Part shown: piece after piece, positions 23,625 to 31,019 of the stretch
How positions within the stretch are numbered: the stretch's first letter is position 1
Layout of the letters: each line of letters starts with the position of its first letter
Assembly (NCBI GenBank): GCA_964593555.1
Contig: CAZQIC010000026.1
Span: 1 to 41,072, forward strand
Source of the DNA: CAZQIC01 sp964593555
GTDB lineage: Bacteria > Bacteroidota > Bacteroidia > JAFLBG01
DNA length: 41,072 nt
Direction of reading: 5' to 3'
Notes under the pieces: generated by a model
What the model was told of the DNA's origin: nothing
The model's database searches: none
What the model saw: the letters and a program-made list of their open reading frames with translations, nothing else
Made by a program: the position numbers and the translations under genes

Positions 23625-24701
23625 TTAGAAAGTCCTTAATGCCTTGTCCGAGCCCGTTATAATTCCTTGACTTTTCATTTTGTCCAAAAGTTCAATTAAG
23701 TTTTGCTTTTCTTTTGCTTCATCGTACTGTTGTCCGTTTTTGTCCAATAATTGTCCGCCTAATCTCTTTTGGCAATATTTCGTGGCGTTTAGCATTATAT
23801 CATAAATATTTTTGGGGTCTGCACTACGTGGAATGGAAAAGCCAAAGACCAAGTTTTTTGGATTCATATTTCCGTCTTTAATTTCTTCTGGGAGAAAGTA
23901 GCCTGGCTCTGTCGCTGTCCAAACACTAAAATGTTGGTCGTGTCCATAGTCTTTATTATTACCCCAATGGAATAAGTCACCGTCTCCCCAAATTAATCCT
24001 ACACTTTGTAATGCGCCCCACATTTGTAATCCTTCATATTTGTCACTTTGCAAAACAATAATTGCATCACTATTAAATTCTTGGTACAGTTGCACAAGTC
24101 TTTTTGCTTTTAAAATGGCTTTGTCTATGGTTTCCGTTTGTTCAATTCTTAGTTTAGTTGGATATTTTTTTATTCGCTTTTCTAATTCAGTTATGTAACG
24201 TTCAAGTTTTTGTGGTTCATAATTTGGGTTTTCTTCATTGTAAACATCTTGAACATCAATTGCAACTTGAATTTTGCTGTATATTTCAGGGCTTCCACCT
24301 GCATCCGCATAAGTCCATCTGTTTTCAATTTGCGAAAACCCATAAATAGTAGAATTAAATTTGCTCCGCCACTCATAGTCAAACATTTTTGTGAAGTCCT
24401 CTTTTTTAAAATTCTCTCCGTTAATTTGAATTAAGTTAATAATCCATTCTCGTTCAGTATCTTCCTTGTAATCCACGTTCTCAGTTTCTCTTTTGATGTC
24501 TGGGAATGAGAGTTTATTAGTATCTAAAATATAGGATACGTCTTCCGAAGCTTTATCTAGATTTAGATTCTTAACTCTGTCGTTAGTTTGGCTTTGAGTT
24601 GAAATAAAATAGTCGTCCAAAACGGAATTATTTTTCGGTTTAAAAATAAAGTATGCAGTAAGTCCTAAAAGTAAAAGACCTAATATAATGTATATCGTCA
24701 T
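23625..24701 (-). CDS. Membrane-anchored protein with ZipA C-terminal (FtsZ-binding)-like domain
   Basis: A 358-residue protein. One N-terminal transmembrane helix (residues 2-20, TIYIILGLLLLGLTAYFIF) is followed by a charged region, the same layout as ZipA. Residues about 205-350 line up by eye with the ZipA C-terminal domain. SDAIIVLQS matches its first strand; LQSVGLIWGDGDLFHWG matches ZipA's IQQAGFIFGDMNIYHR; FSVWTATEPGYFLPEE matches FSLANMVKPGTFDPE; LGGQLLDKNGQ matches VGGVVLDDQRR. Residues 85-200 are a separate helical region (REWIINLIQINGENF, TELEKRIKKYPT). ZipA tethers FtsZ to the membrane in Gammaproteobacteria; here the partner is unproven. The ATG overlaps the attC-like box GTTATG at 24699-24704, and site A follows the stop, so the gene sits in a cassette-like unit. 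Confidence 0.75.
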   Translation of the reverse strand: MTIYIILGLLLLGLTAYFIFKPKNNSVLDDYFISTQSQTNDRVKNLNLDKASEDVSYILDTNKLSFPDIKRETENVDYKEDTEREWIINLIQINGENFKKEDFTKMFDYEWRSKFNSTIYGFSQIENRWTYADAGGSPEIYSKIQVAIDVQDVYNEENPNYEPQKLERYITELEKRIKKYPTKLRIEQTETIDKAILKAKRLVQLYQEFNSDAIIVLQSDKYEGLQMWGALQSVGLIWGDGDLFHWGNNKDYGHDQHFSVWTATEPGYFLPEEIKDGNMNPKNLVFGFSIPRSADPKNIYDIMLNATKYCQKRLGGQLLDKNGQQYDEAKEKQNLIELLDKMKSQGIITGSDKALRTF

Positions 24702-24793
24702 AACTCGTTGCTAAATACTATTGTTGCTCCAATCATCCCAATTTAGGGTCGCTTGGAGCAAGTCCATTTGTAAGCAATTACCAACGGGCGTTA
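24699..24793 (-). repeat. attC-like imperfect palindrome (site B)
   Basis: Outer boxes TAAC (24701-24704, in CATAAC) and GTTA (24790-24793) are complementary. Inner boxes CGTTG (24706-24710) and CAACG (24782-24786) are complementary, with unequal spacers of 1 and 3 nt. A third stem TTGCTCCAA (24724-24732) and TTGGAGCAA (24753-24761) lies inside. On the minus strand it ends CAACGAGTTATG, and that ATG starts the ZipA-like gene. The AACGCCCGTTG start is typical of attC sites. Confidence 0.55.
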
Positions 24794-24876
24794 AAATTCT
24801 TAATTAAATGTAATGTAAACCCTGCTGTCAGGCAAGAAAAATGTATTATAATTAAGGGGCAGCATGTCAGGTCTAC

Positions 24877-24999
24877 TTCTCGATACGCTCTTCCGCAAAA
24901 GCAGAATCGCACTCGATTGACAGGATTATTTTGGTTTGAGCAAGAGGAGGGGGTGTCAGTTCGAGTATCCAGACGTTTTCAGTCTGGATGTATCGAGAA
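24877..24999. repeat. Compound inverted-repeat element (dispersed repeat type)
   Basis: Outer arms are TTCTCGATAC (24877-24886) and GTATCGAGAA (24990-24999). Inside are ACTCGATTGACA (24911-24922) and TGTCAGTTCGAGT (24954-24966), nearly complementary, and a perfect hairpin ATCCAGAC (24967-24974) with GTCTGGAT (24982-24989). The TGTCA...TTCGAG...CGAGAA wording resembles a palindromic repeat common in Bacteroidota intergenic regions. It lies in the 312-bp gap after the ABC transporter gene and may act as its terminator. Confidence 0.6.
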
Positions 25000-25013
25000 C
25001 TAAATGAAGCTGA

Positions 25014-28000
25014 TTATTCCTTCTTAGCCCCAGGTATCCTCGACATCAATTCTTCCAGGAAGGAAATGATTTTTCTCAACACATCATAATATAATGTGAT
25101 GGCAAGTGTAAGGGACATTAACCAGATAACACACATATTAAACACATATGTATCTATATATTTTCCAAAAAATAATTTTCTTGGTGCGAAGAAATGTGCA
25201 CGTCCAATATTAGATCCTACAGGGTCAAGGAAAACAGGATCGGCACGCTGAATAAACTCTCCGTCTTTCTCTAATATTTTATCCAGCTCATTCGCGTTCC
25301 GCACCAGGTCACTCAGGCTTTCATTCTCGTAATTGTTTTTCTCTGTTAAAAATACTTCACGGTCCTTTTCTGTTTTATTTCTCGCGCCAATTTTTTTATC
25401 TTTTTGCATGCTGGCGTTATTGTATTGCTTAATATAAAAGGAGTTAAGCTTATTCAGGTACTCTCTTAATTTACCAGCAACTTCGCTGTTAAATTTGTCG
25501 ATAGTTATTTTTACATCAGGTAGGGCAACCGTTTTTGTCAGCTTATTTTCCTTTGCCAATTCCGATTCAAGCACTAAAAGATCAGCCTTTGTTTCTTCTG
25601 TTGCAGAAGCTAATTGGTAATTGGTTTCGCATCTATCAATTTTCGCTCTTAGTTTTGGTATCCAGTAATTCTTTTTGAAATCGGCAATGCTCATATCTTT
25701 GTCAAACTTGTAGAGCGGTCTTTCGTAATTATTGCGCTTATATTGTCTTATTGCCAGCGCTTCAAATGCCCAACGCGATGTCATTATTTCACCTGTAAAC
25801 GGAACGGTTTTTTGTGAGGTTATAGTTGGGTTTAATTTATCGAACTTAACAATTACACCGCTCAATAATAATTGCGGAATGATCAGGAATGGAATAAGAA
25901 TATAAATAGTAACTGCCGAGTTAAAGCTGGCCGAAATATTTAACCCTAACATGTTCGCAAAGCAGGAGGTGGAGAACAGGATCAAGAAATAATCTACATT
26001 CATTCCTTTAATACCCAATACCCAATTTCCTATTAATACAAATGTGATGGTTTGTATTGCAGAAAGAACGAACATCACACTTATTTTAGAATATAAATAA
26101 CTTGCCCTGCTCAGGTTTAAGAATGATTCGCGTTTTAAAATTTTTCTGTCGCGTATAATTTCTTCGGCACTCACAGTGAGGCCTATAAACAATGACACTA
26201 CAACACTCATAAATAAATAAGCAGGCATGTTCTCGTTTTCACGGAATATGTAACCTATCTTATTTGAAATATCTGTATTGTAAAACCTAACTAAATATGA
26301 AAGTATAAACGCAAGTAATGGCGATTCCAAAAGGTTAATGGCCAGGTATTGTTTATTGGTGAGTTTCGATTTTACATCCCGCGTAATAAATACTTTAAAC
26401 TGGCTCCACTTGCTTGGGCGTTTAAATGTGCTCTCCGGAATTTTTGTATGTGTCTCAGGTATTTCTACCTTTTTTTCAATTCGTTCCCTATAATAATCAT
26501 ACCATTCGGTAGGAGAAATTTTTCTGTTGTGTGTTAAATTACCATACTCATCCAATACTTTGGATTCGATGATGTTAAATATTTGTTCCGGATTAACATT
26601 ACCGCATTCAAAACATTCACTCTCGTTGCTGTTAACGTGGTTGATAACTGTTTTAAAATAAATTACTGCATCAACAGGGTTTCCGTAATAAATAGGGTAG
26701 CCGCCAACATCAAGTATCATCAGCTTATCAAACATTTTAAATATGTCTGACGATGGCTGGTGAATTACAACAAATACTAATTTCCCTTTAAGAGCTAACT
26801 CTTTTAAAAGGTCCATGATGTTTTCAGAATCTCTTGACGATAAACCGGAAGTAGGTTCATCAACAAAAAGAACAGATGGTTCCCTGATCAACTCCAATGC
26901 AATGTTCAATCTTTTTCTTTGACCGCCGCTTATCGTTTTCTCCAGCGGACTTCCCACTTTAAGATCCCTTGTTTCGTACAGACCTAAACTTGAAAGCAGG
27001 TCGAGCACCATTTGTGAAATGGTTTTATCATCAAGGTTGCCAAAACAAAGTTTAGCGTTATAAAAAAGATTCTGGAATACAGTAAGTTCTTCGATCAATA
27101 AATCATCCTGCGAAACGTGACCAATAACACCTTCAATTTTTCCGGCCTCGGTATGAATGTTTATTCCATTGATGAGTATTTCTCCGCCGCTTGGTGTTTC
27201 GTTGCTGTTAAGTACATTAAGCAGCGTTGATTTACCCGCGCCACTGCCGCCCATGATACCAATGAGTTTTCCGGATTCTTCAAAAATATTAATGTTCCTT
27301 AAGCCAATTTTTCCTCCTTTAAATTTAAACTCAACATTGTTGGCAATGAAACTTATTTTTTCTTTAGAAGTATCACTTAAGAAAGCACTAATGATATCAC
27401 TATAATAAATTGGGGATACCTTAGAACTTCTTATGGATGATCCCTCTGTTAAAATGTAAAGCTTGTCGTTATTGATGATTTGTCCATTCAGCAACAACTC
27501 GGTCTCACCATAATAACGCAGCGCATACATGTTAACACTTGGTATGTATAGTATGCGTACCTGTCCCGAAATATTTTCGGAGTAGATGTACTTCGTGTTG
27601 TTTGCGTATGGACTTGTTTTTGTGTTGTTAATGACCAATATCTTCGAGGAGTCGGGTACAACATCGATCTTTGCCGTAACAAAGCCCATGCACCTTGCAA
27701 ATTCCTGCTCATCAATATTAAATGTTTCTGCAACTGTAGAAACGAATTCAAGTTCCTGAGCAGAGATCTCAAAACTGGCATTAATGAATTCAATTAATCG
27801 TACAAGTACAACTACTTTTTGTTTCTGTGTAAGCTCAGAGTTTATCTGTGTACAGATCTTAAGGATCTTAACAGAGTTAAGGGAAGTTCTTTTAGCAGAA
27901 CCATCTTTACGTTTAGATGCCTGGTGATGAGCTTCTAAAAATTCATCAAATATTTTCAGGTATTGATCAACAAGTTCCTGATTTAGCTGTTGCTTAAGGA

Positions 28001-28097
28001 ATGACTGAACAATAGCCCTTCCATCATTCGTTATGCCATCGACTTTCGCGATGATGGCAAATAACTGCATCAGGGCCTTTAATATCCGTTCACTCAT
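25014..28097 (-). CDS. ABCG-type ABC transporter with N-terminal TerB-like and FHA-like regions
   Basis: A 1027-residue half-transporter with ATPase and membrane domain in one chain. Residues 1-140 look like a TerB-type helical domain (LFAIIAKVDGITNDGRAIV, then LIEFINASFEISAQELEFV). Residues about 155-240 are a beta region of FHA-like character (LLLNGQIINNDKLYILTEGS). The nucleotide-binding domain follows, with Walker A GGSGAGKS near 281, signature SGGQRKRLN near 387, Walker B VLFVDEPTSG near 409 and H-loop VIHQPS near 445. Several membrane helices lie at about 580-770, then a long charged coiled region (about 780-960) that interrupts the membrane part, then a final helix near 990-1010. The nucleotide-binding domain placed before the membrane helices is the ABCG order. 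The substrate is unknown. Upstream on the same strand are a secreted protein and a lipoprotein. Confidence 0.9.
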   Translation of the reverse strand: MSERILKALMQLFAIIAKVDGITNDGRAIVQSFLKQQLNQELVDQYLKIFDEFLEAHHQASKRKDGSAKRTSLNSVKILKICTQINSELTQKQKVVVLVRLIEFINASFEISAQELEFVSTVAETFNIDEQEFARCMGFVTAKIDVVPDSSKILVINNTKTSPYANNTKYIYSENISGQVRILYIPSVNMYALRYYGETELLLNGQIINNDKLYILTEGSSIRSSKVSPIYYSDIISAFLSDTSKEKISFIANNVEFKFKGGKIGLRNINIFEESGKLIGIMGGSGAGKSTLLNVLNSNETPSGGEILINGINIHTEAGKIEGVIGHVSQDDLLIEELTVFQNLFYNAKLCFGNLDDKTISQMVLDLLSSLGLYETRDLKVGSPLEKTISGGQRKRLNIALELIREPSVLFVDEPTSGLSSRDSENIMDLLKELALKGKLVFVVIHQPSSDIFKMFDKLMILDVGGYPIYYGNPVDAVIYFKTVINHVNSNESECFECGNVNPEQIFNIIESKVLDEYGNLTHNRKISPTEWYDYYRERIEKKVEIPETHTKIPESTFKRPSKWSQFKVFITRDVKSKLTNKQYLAINLLESPLLAFILSYLVRFYNTDISNKIGYIFRENENMPAYLFMSVVVSLFIGLTVSAEEIIRDRKILKRESFLNLSRASYLYSKISVMFVLSAIQTITFVLIGNWVLGIKGMNVDYFLILFSTSCFANMLGLNISASFNSAVTIYILIPFLIIPQLLLSGVIVKFDKLNPTITSQKTVPFTGEIMTSRWAFEALAIRQYKRNNYERPLYKFDKDMSIADFKKNYWIPKLRAKIDRCETNYQLASATEETKADLLVLESELAKENKLTKTVALPDVKITIDKFNSEVAGKLREYLNKLNSFYIKQYNNASMQKDKKIGARNKTEKDREVFLTEKNNYENESLSDLVRNANELDKILEKDGEFIQRADPVFLDPVGSNIGRAHFFAPRKLFFGKYIDTYVFNMCVIWLMSLTLAITLYYDVLRKIISFLEELMSRIPGAKKE

Positions 28098-28161
28098 TTG
28101 AGGGAGAAAGTAATATTATAAAGAGTAAAAAACTCTTTGGTGTTTAAAACGTTTTTGAAAA

Positions 28162-28593
28162 CTACTGCTTAAAGCCGATTAACACAACAGCACATCCGGA
28201 TCCCTGGTTAGCAGCATCAAGTTTTGCCTCAATAATACAGTCTAATGTAGAGTTTACTTTGAAATCCCAATAAGGAGCATTTCTGTAATCGATATTGGAA
28301 AAAAGAAGATTTCTTTCGCTGTCGAAAACCGAGAAAATCAGGTTGCCATCTTTTAAACCGCTGCAGGCAGCCACTCTGTATGTTGTTCCTCCATAAAAAG
28401 TAGTATGAAATTCAGCAGTTTCTTCATTGCTTTTTAAAAGGGCTCTGTATTGCTGACCATCAGAAATAAAGCCATTCCCCAGGTGTTTACCGCAAAGTGA
28501 AGCAACAGTATCACACTGGGCAAAAGATGTATACGTAGCTAATGTAAAAGCAAATACGGTAAGTATGGTTATAAGTCCTTTTTTCATATGCAT
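28162..28593 (-). CDS. Small secreted protein of unknown function
   Basis: A 143-residue protein with a signal peptide (MHMKKGLITILTVFAFTLAT, cut after SFA about residue 25); the third-codon ATG is an equally good start. The mature part reads as a beta sandwich with four or five cysteines (CDTVASLCGKHLG, RVAACSGLKDGNLIFSVFD, NSTLDCIIEAKLDA, SGCAVVLIGFK). The run of strands ending in a cysteine-containing VLIGF strand resembles pre-peptidase (PPC)-like jelly-roll domains. This is only a shape argument. It lies 64 bp before the ABCG transporter gene and 54 bp after a lipoprotein gene on the same strand, so the three are probably one transcription unit. Confidence 0.75.
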   Translation of the reverse strand: MHMKKGLITILTVFAFTLATYTSFAQCDTVASLCGKHLGNGFISDGQQYRALLKSNEETAEFHTTFYGGTTYRVAACSGLKDGNLIFSVFDSERNLLFSNIDYRNAPYWDFKVNSTLDCIIEAKLDAANQGSGCAVVLIGFKQ

Positions 28594-28647
28594 ATTTTTA
28601 TCATTTTTTTTGCCATATGGAATACGCCGTATAACGGCTATTTCATA

Positions 28648-29559
28648 TTATCCAACAATTAAGTTTCTTATAGACTGAATCTTTTTTGAAATCGATTCTA
28701 TTTGTTCAGGTGTAATAGTTACCTGTGTTTTACTGGTTATAGTGGTGATCTTATTTTTTACGTCAGTTGTTGGTTTTTCGTAAGTATATGAAAACTGAAC
28801 ATTTTCAAATATGGTTGAAAGCGCCATTAATTCGTCTATCAATTCAGCGTACTCGGGCTGGCTGTAATAAGGAGTAAGTAATTTGATAACACTTGTTAAA
28901 GAACTTTTTTGTTCTCCGATCCTTCTGATCAAATCCTGATTTTTGCTTGTTTTAGCTGTGCTAACTGCGAAGTATAAACTCTCTATCCAGCCGCCGGTTA
29001 GTACTAAGCTGCTCACATCATTTCTTTCATTGTTTTTTAAGTAGGCATCACTTGCTCTGTATGCAACTGAAACAAGTACAAGCAATGAATCTTTGTTGCC
29101 AATATTTTTTTGAAAACGTTCTATGGTCTTCACATCAAATGCCCCAGATACACCTAATTCATCAGCTAATTTTTTAACTGAATTTAAATATCCGATCGCA
29201 TCTTGTGTTTGATCATAAATAGTAACATAACCAAGGTCAGCTCCATACACCCCTAAATTCAGGGCCTTGCGGAAGCTGGTCGTATAACTTGCTGTATTAG
29301 AGGTAGGGTTAAGAATATCTTTTGTATAATTTGTTCCAACTTCTTTTATCAAAAATGCTGTTTGAATAGGAGAAGGGATACTGAAAATTTCTCCGTTCAC
29401 ACTAATGGGTCCTATTGCTCCGGTAGTATCTTTTCCAACTGCTGTAGAGTCGACATTATCCGTCTCTCCGTTATCATCTCCACCACACGATGTAAGAATT
29501 GCTGCAAAAAAGGAAACCAATGCAACACTTTTAAGTAGTCTAGGATATCTCAATCTCAT
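28648..29559 (-). CDS. Lipoprotein of unknown function upstream of the ABCG transporter
   Basis: A 303-residue lipoprotein: the signal ends ILTSC with the lipidated cysteine at residue 25, followed by a Gly/Asp-rich linker (GGDDNGETDN). The mature part (about 55-303) is mostly helical, with LLKEVGTN-like and SLNTIERF-like amphipathic stretches such as LNSVKKLADELGVSGAFDV, ESLYFAVSTAKTSKNQDLI and a C-terminal ITPEQIESISKKIQSIRNLI. I do not recognise a named family. The same-strand order lipoprotein, secreted protein, ABC transporter suggests a joint envelope function. A TATTTTTG -7 element lies 32 bp upstream of the ATG, which would make this the first gene of the unit. Confidence 0.75.
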   Translation of the reverse strand: MRLRYPRLLKSVALVSFFAAILTSCGGDDNGETDNVDSTAVGKDTTGAIGPISVNGEIFSIPSPIQTAFLIKEVGTNYTKDILNPTSNTASYTTSFRKALNLGVYGADLGYVTIYDQTQDAIGYLNSVKKLADELGVSGAFDVKTIERFQKNIGNKDSLLVLVSVAYRASDAYLKNNERNDVSSLVLTGGWIESLYFAVSTAKTSKNQDLIRRIGEQKSSLTSVIKLLTPYYSQPEYAELIDELMALSTIFENVQFSYTYEKPTTDVKNKITTITSKTQVTITPEQIESISKKIQSIRNLIVG

Positions 29560-29590
29560 TTCGCTTTATTTAATTATTCTTAATTAGCTT

Positions 29591-29598
29591 CAAAAATA
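29591..29598 (-). promoter_or_regulatory. -7 promoter element before the lipoprotein gene
   Basis: Read on the minus strand the sequence is TATTTTTG, matching TAnnTTTG. It is 32 bp upstream of the ATG at 29559. No TTTG box is at the right distance upstream, so only the -7 half is supported. Confidence 0.4.
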
Positions 29599-29652
29599 AC
29601 ATTTTTTTACAATTTCCGTAAAAAATTAATCATTATTCAGCCTTTTTTACTG

Positions 29653-30918
29653 TTAAGTAGTTTTCCTGAATTTATAGCCTTTAACCCCATAAAATAAGAT
29701 AAATAAGTAACAAGGTACCATGATCCAGTATGCGCTATGGTGGCCAATAGCAGGATTAGCGGACATTATCCCGTAAAGAGGTGATAGTATACCCCCTCCG
29801 ATAATAGCCATGATAAGCAAGGCTGATCCTGTACTTGTGTGTTTTCCTAAGCCCTCAATCGCCAGGGGCCATATGGTAGGCCACATTAGGGCATTTGCCA
29901 ATCCCAATAAAGCAATGCACAAAACAGAGGTATATCCACTGGTAAAAATAGCGAGGATTGAAAAAACAACTCCTGTAATGGCTGAAATGGTAAGGGCTTT
30001 TGGTTGAGATAAAAGCTTGGGGATTGCAGCGATACCAATTAGGTATCCAATAAACATAGCGAACAATGTATACGAGGTGAAATTTTTGGATTCCGAAAGG
30101 CTGATACCCTGCGATTGCCCATATATTCCAATAGTTTCCGCGGCCATTACTTCCACACCAACATATAGGAAAAGAGCAATTACACCAAGCATGAGATGAG
30201 GATGTTGAAAGACACTGCCTGTATCTCCTTTAGCTGAAGATGATGTTTCCCCGGATTCTTCTCCATCAATTTCAGGAAGCGCAGAGTAGCGCACCATGAA
30301 CCCAAGTCCGGCAAGTACTATTGCCATAAGGGAATACGGTAATATTACTCTTGCAGCAAGTTCATCCAAACGAATGTTTTTTTGAATTTCATCCAATAGG
30401 CTAATCTCTTTTATCAATGTGTCAGAATCCGAAAGAACAATTGCTCCCATAACAAAAGATGCAAGTATCCCTGCAAGTTTATTGCAGATGCCCATTATGC
30501 TTATTCTTTTTGCAGCACTCTCTATAGGGCCGACAATAGTTACATAAGGATTAACAGCTGTTTGAAGAATCGAAAGTCCTGTTCCAATTACAAATAATCC
30601 TACAAGAAATATCCAGTAAATTCGCATTGATGCTGCCGGAATAAATATCAATGCTCCAACAGACATAACAAAAAGTCCGAACATCATCCCTTTTTTTAAC
30701 CCGGTTTTTTTGAGAATCCAGGAAGAGGGCAGGGCAGTAAAAAAGTAGGATAAGTAAAAGGCGGAGGCAACTAAATACGACTGCGCATCACTTAACTGGC
30801 ATGCGATTTTTAAATAAATTATAAGTGTACCGTTTACCCAGGTAACAAAACCAAAAATAAAAAAAAGCGTTCCAAGAATAAGTAATGAGGTAAGGCTTTG
30901 TTTCGACGGGGCAGTCAT
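29653..30918 (-). CDS. Sugar MFS transporter (GluP/FucP type)
   Basis: A 421-residue inner membrane proton-sugar symporter of the fucose/glucose-galactose MFS branch, with about 12 hydrophobic helices. Signatures of the branch are FFIFGFVTWVNGTLIIYLK (19-37) and ILQTAVNPYVTIVGP with ESAAKRISIMGICNKLAG (about 118-150). The exact sugar cannot be read from sequence; glucose, galactose and N-acetylglucosamine carriers all look like this. The central loop (about 220-235, GEESGETSSSAKGD) is cytoplasmic and charged. It is divergent from the RNA methyltransferase gene, from which 101 bp separate it. No neighbouring sugar enzyme gives a clue to the substrate. Confidence 0.92.
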   Translation of the reverse strand: MTAPSKQSLTSLLILGTLFFIFGFVTWVNGTLIIYLKIACQLSDAQSYLVASAFYLSYFFTALPSSWILKKTGLKKGMMFGLFVMSVGALIFIPAASMRIYWIFLVGLFVIGTGLSILQTAVNPYVTIVGPIESAAKRISIMGICNKLAGILASFVMGAIVLSDSDTLIKEISLLDEIQKNIRLDELAARVILPYSLMAIVLAGLGFMVRYSALPEIDGEESGETSSSAKGDTGSVFQHPHLMLGVIALFLYVGVEVMAAETIGIYGQSQGISLSESKNFTSYTLFAMFIGYLIGIAAIPKLLSQPKALTISAITGVVFSILAIFTSGYTSVLCIALLGLANALMWPTIWPLAIEGLGKHTSTGSALLIMAIIGGGILSPLYGIMSANPAIGHHSAYWIMVPCYLFILFYGVKGYKFRKTT

Positions 30919-30968
30919 TTGAGAAATTTAGTTCGCGTAAATGTATTCATATTACATTTTAGAGATAA

Positions 30969-31002
30969 TTTGAGTTTTCAGAATTAATTAACAATACCTT
31001 TG
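30969..31002 (+). promoter_or_regulatory. Bacteroidota-type promoter of the RNA methyltransferase gene
   Basis: TTTG (30969-30972), a 22-nt spacer and TACCTTTG (30995-31002). The -7 box is an exact TAnnTTTG match; the spacer is slightly long. An in-frame GTG start at 31002 overlaps the box and is therefore unlikely, supporting ATG 31020. Confidence 0.6.
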
Positions 31003-31019
31003 TGTTGCAGAATGAGACT

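Noticed and set aside
28121..28139. Hairpin AAAGAGT/ACTCTTT between the secreted protein and ABCG genes
   Set aside because: The stem is AT-rich and 7 bp long with no T-run on the minus strand, so it is not a convincing terminator; read-through into the ABCG gene is more likely.
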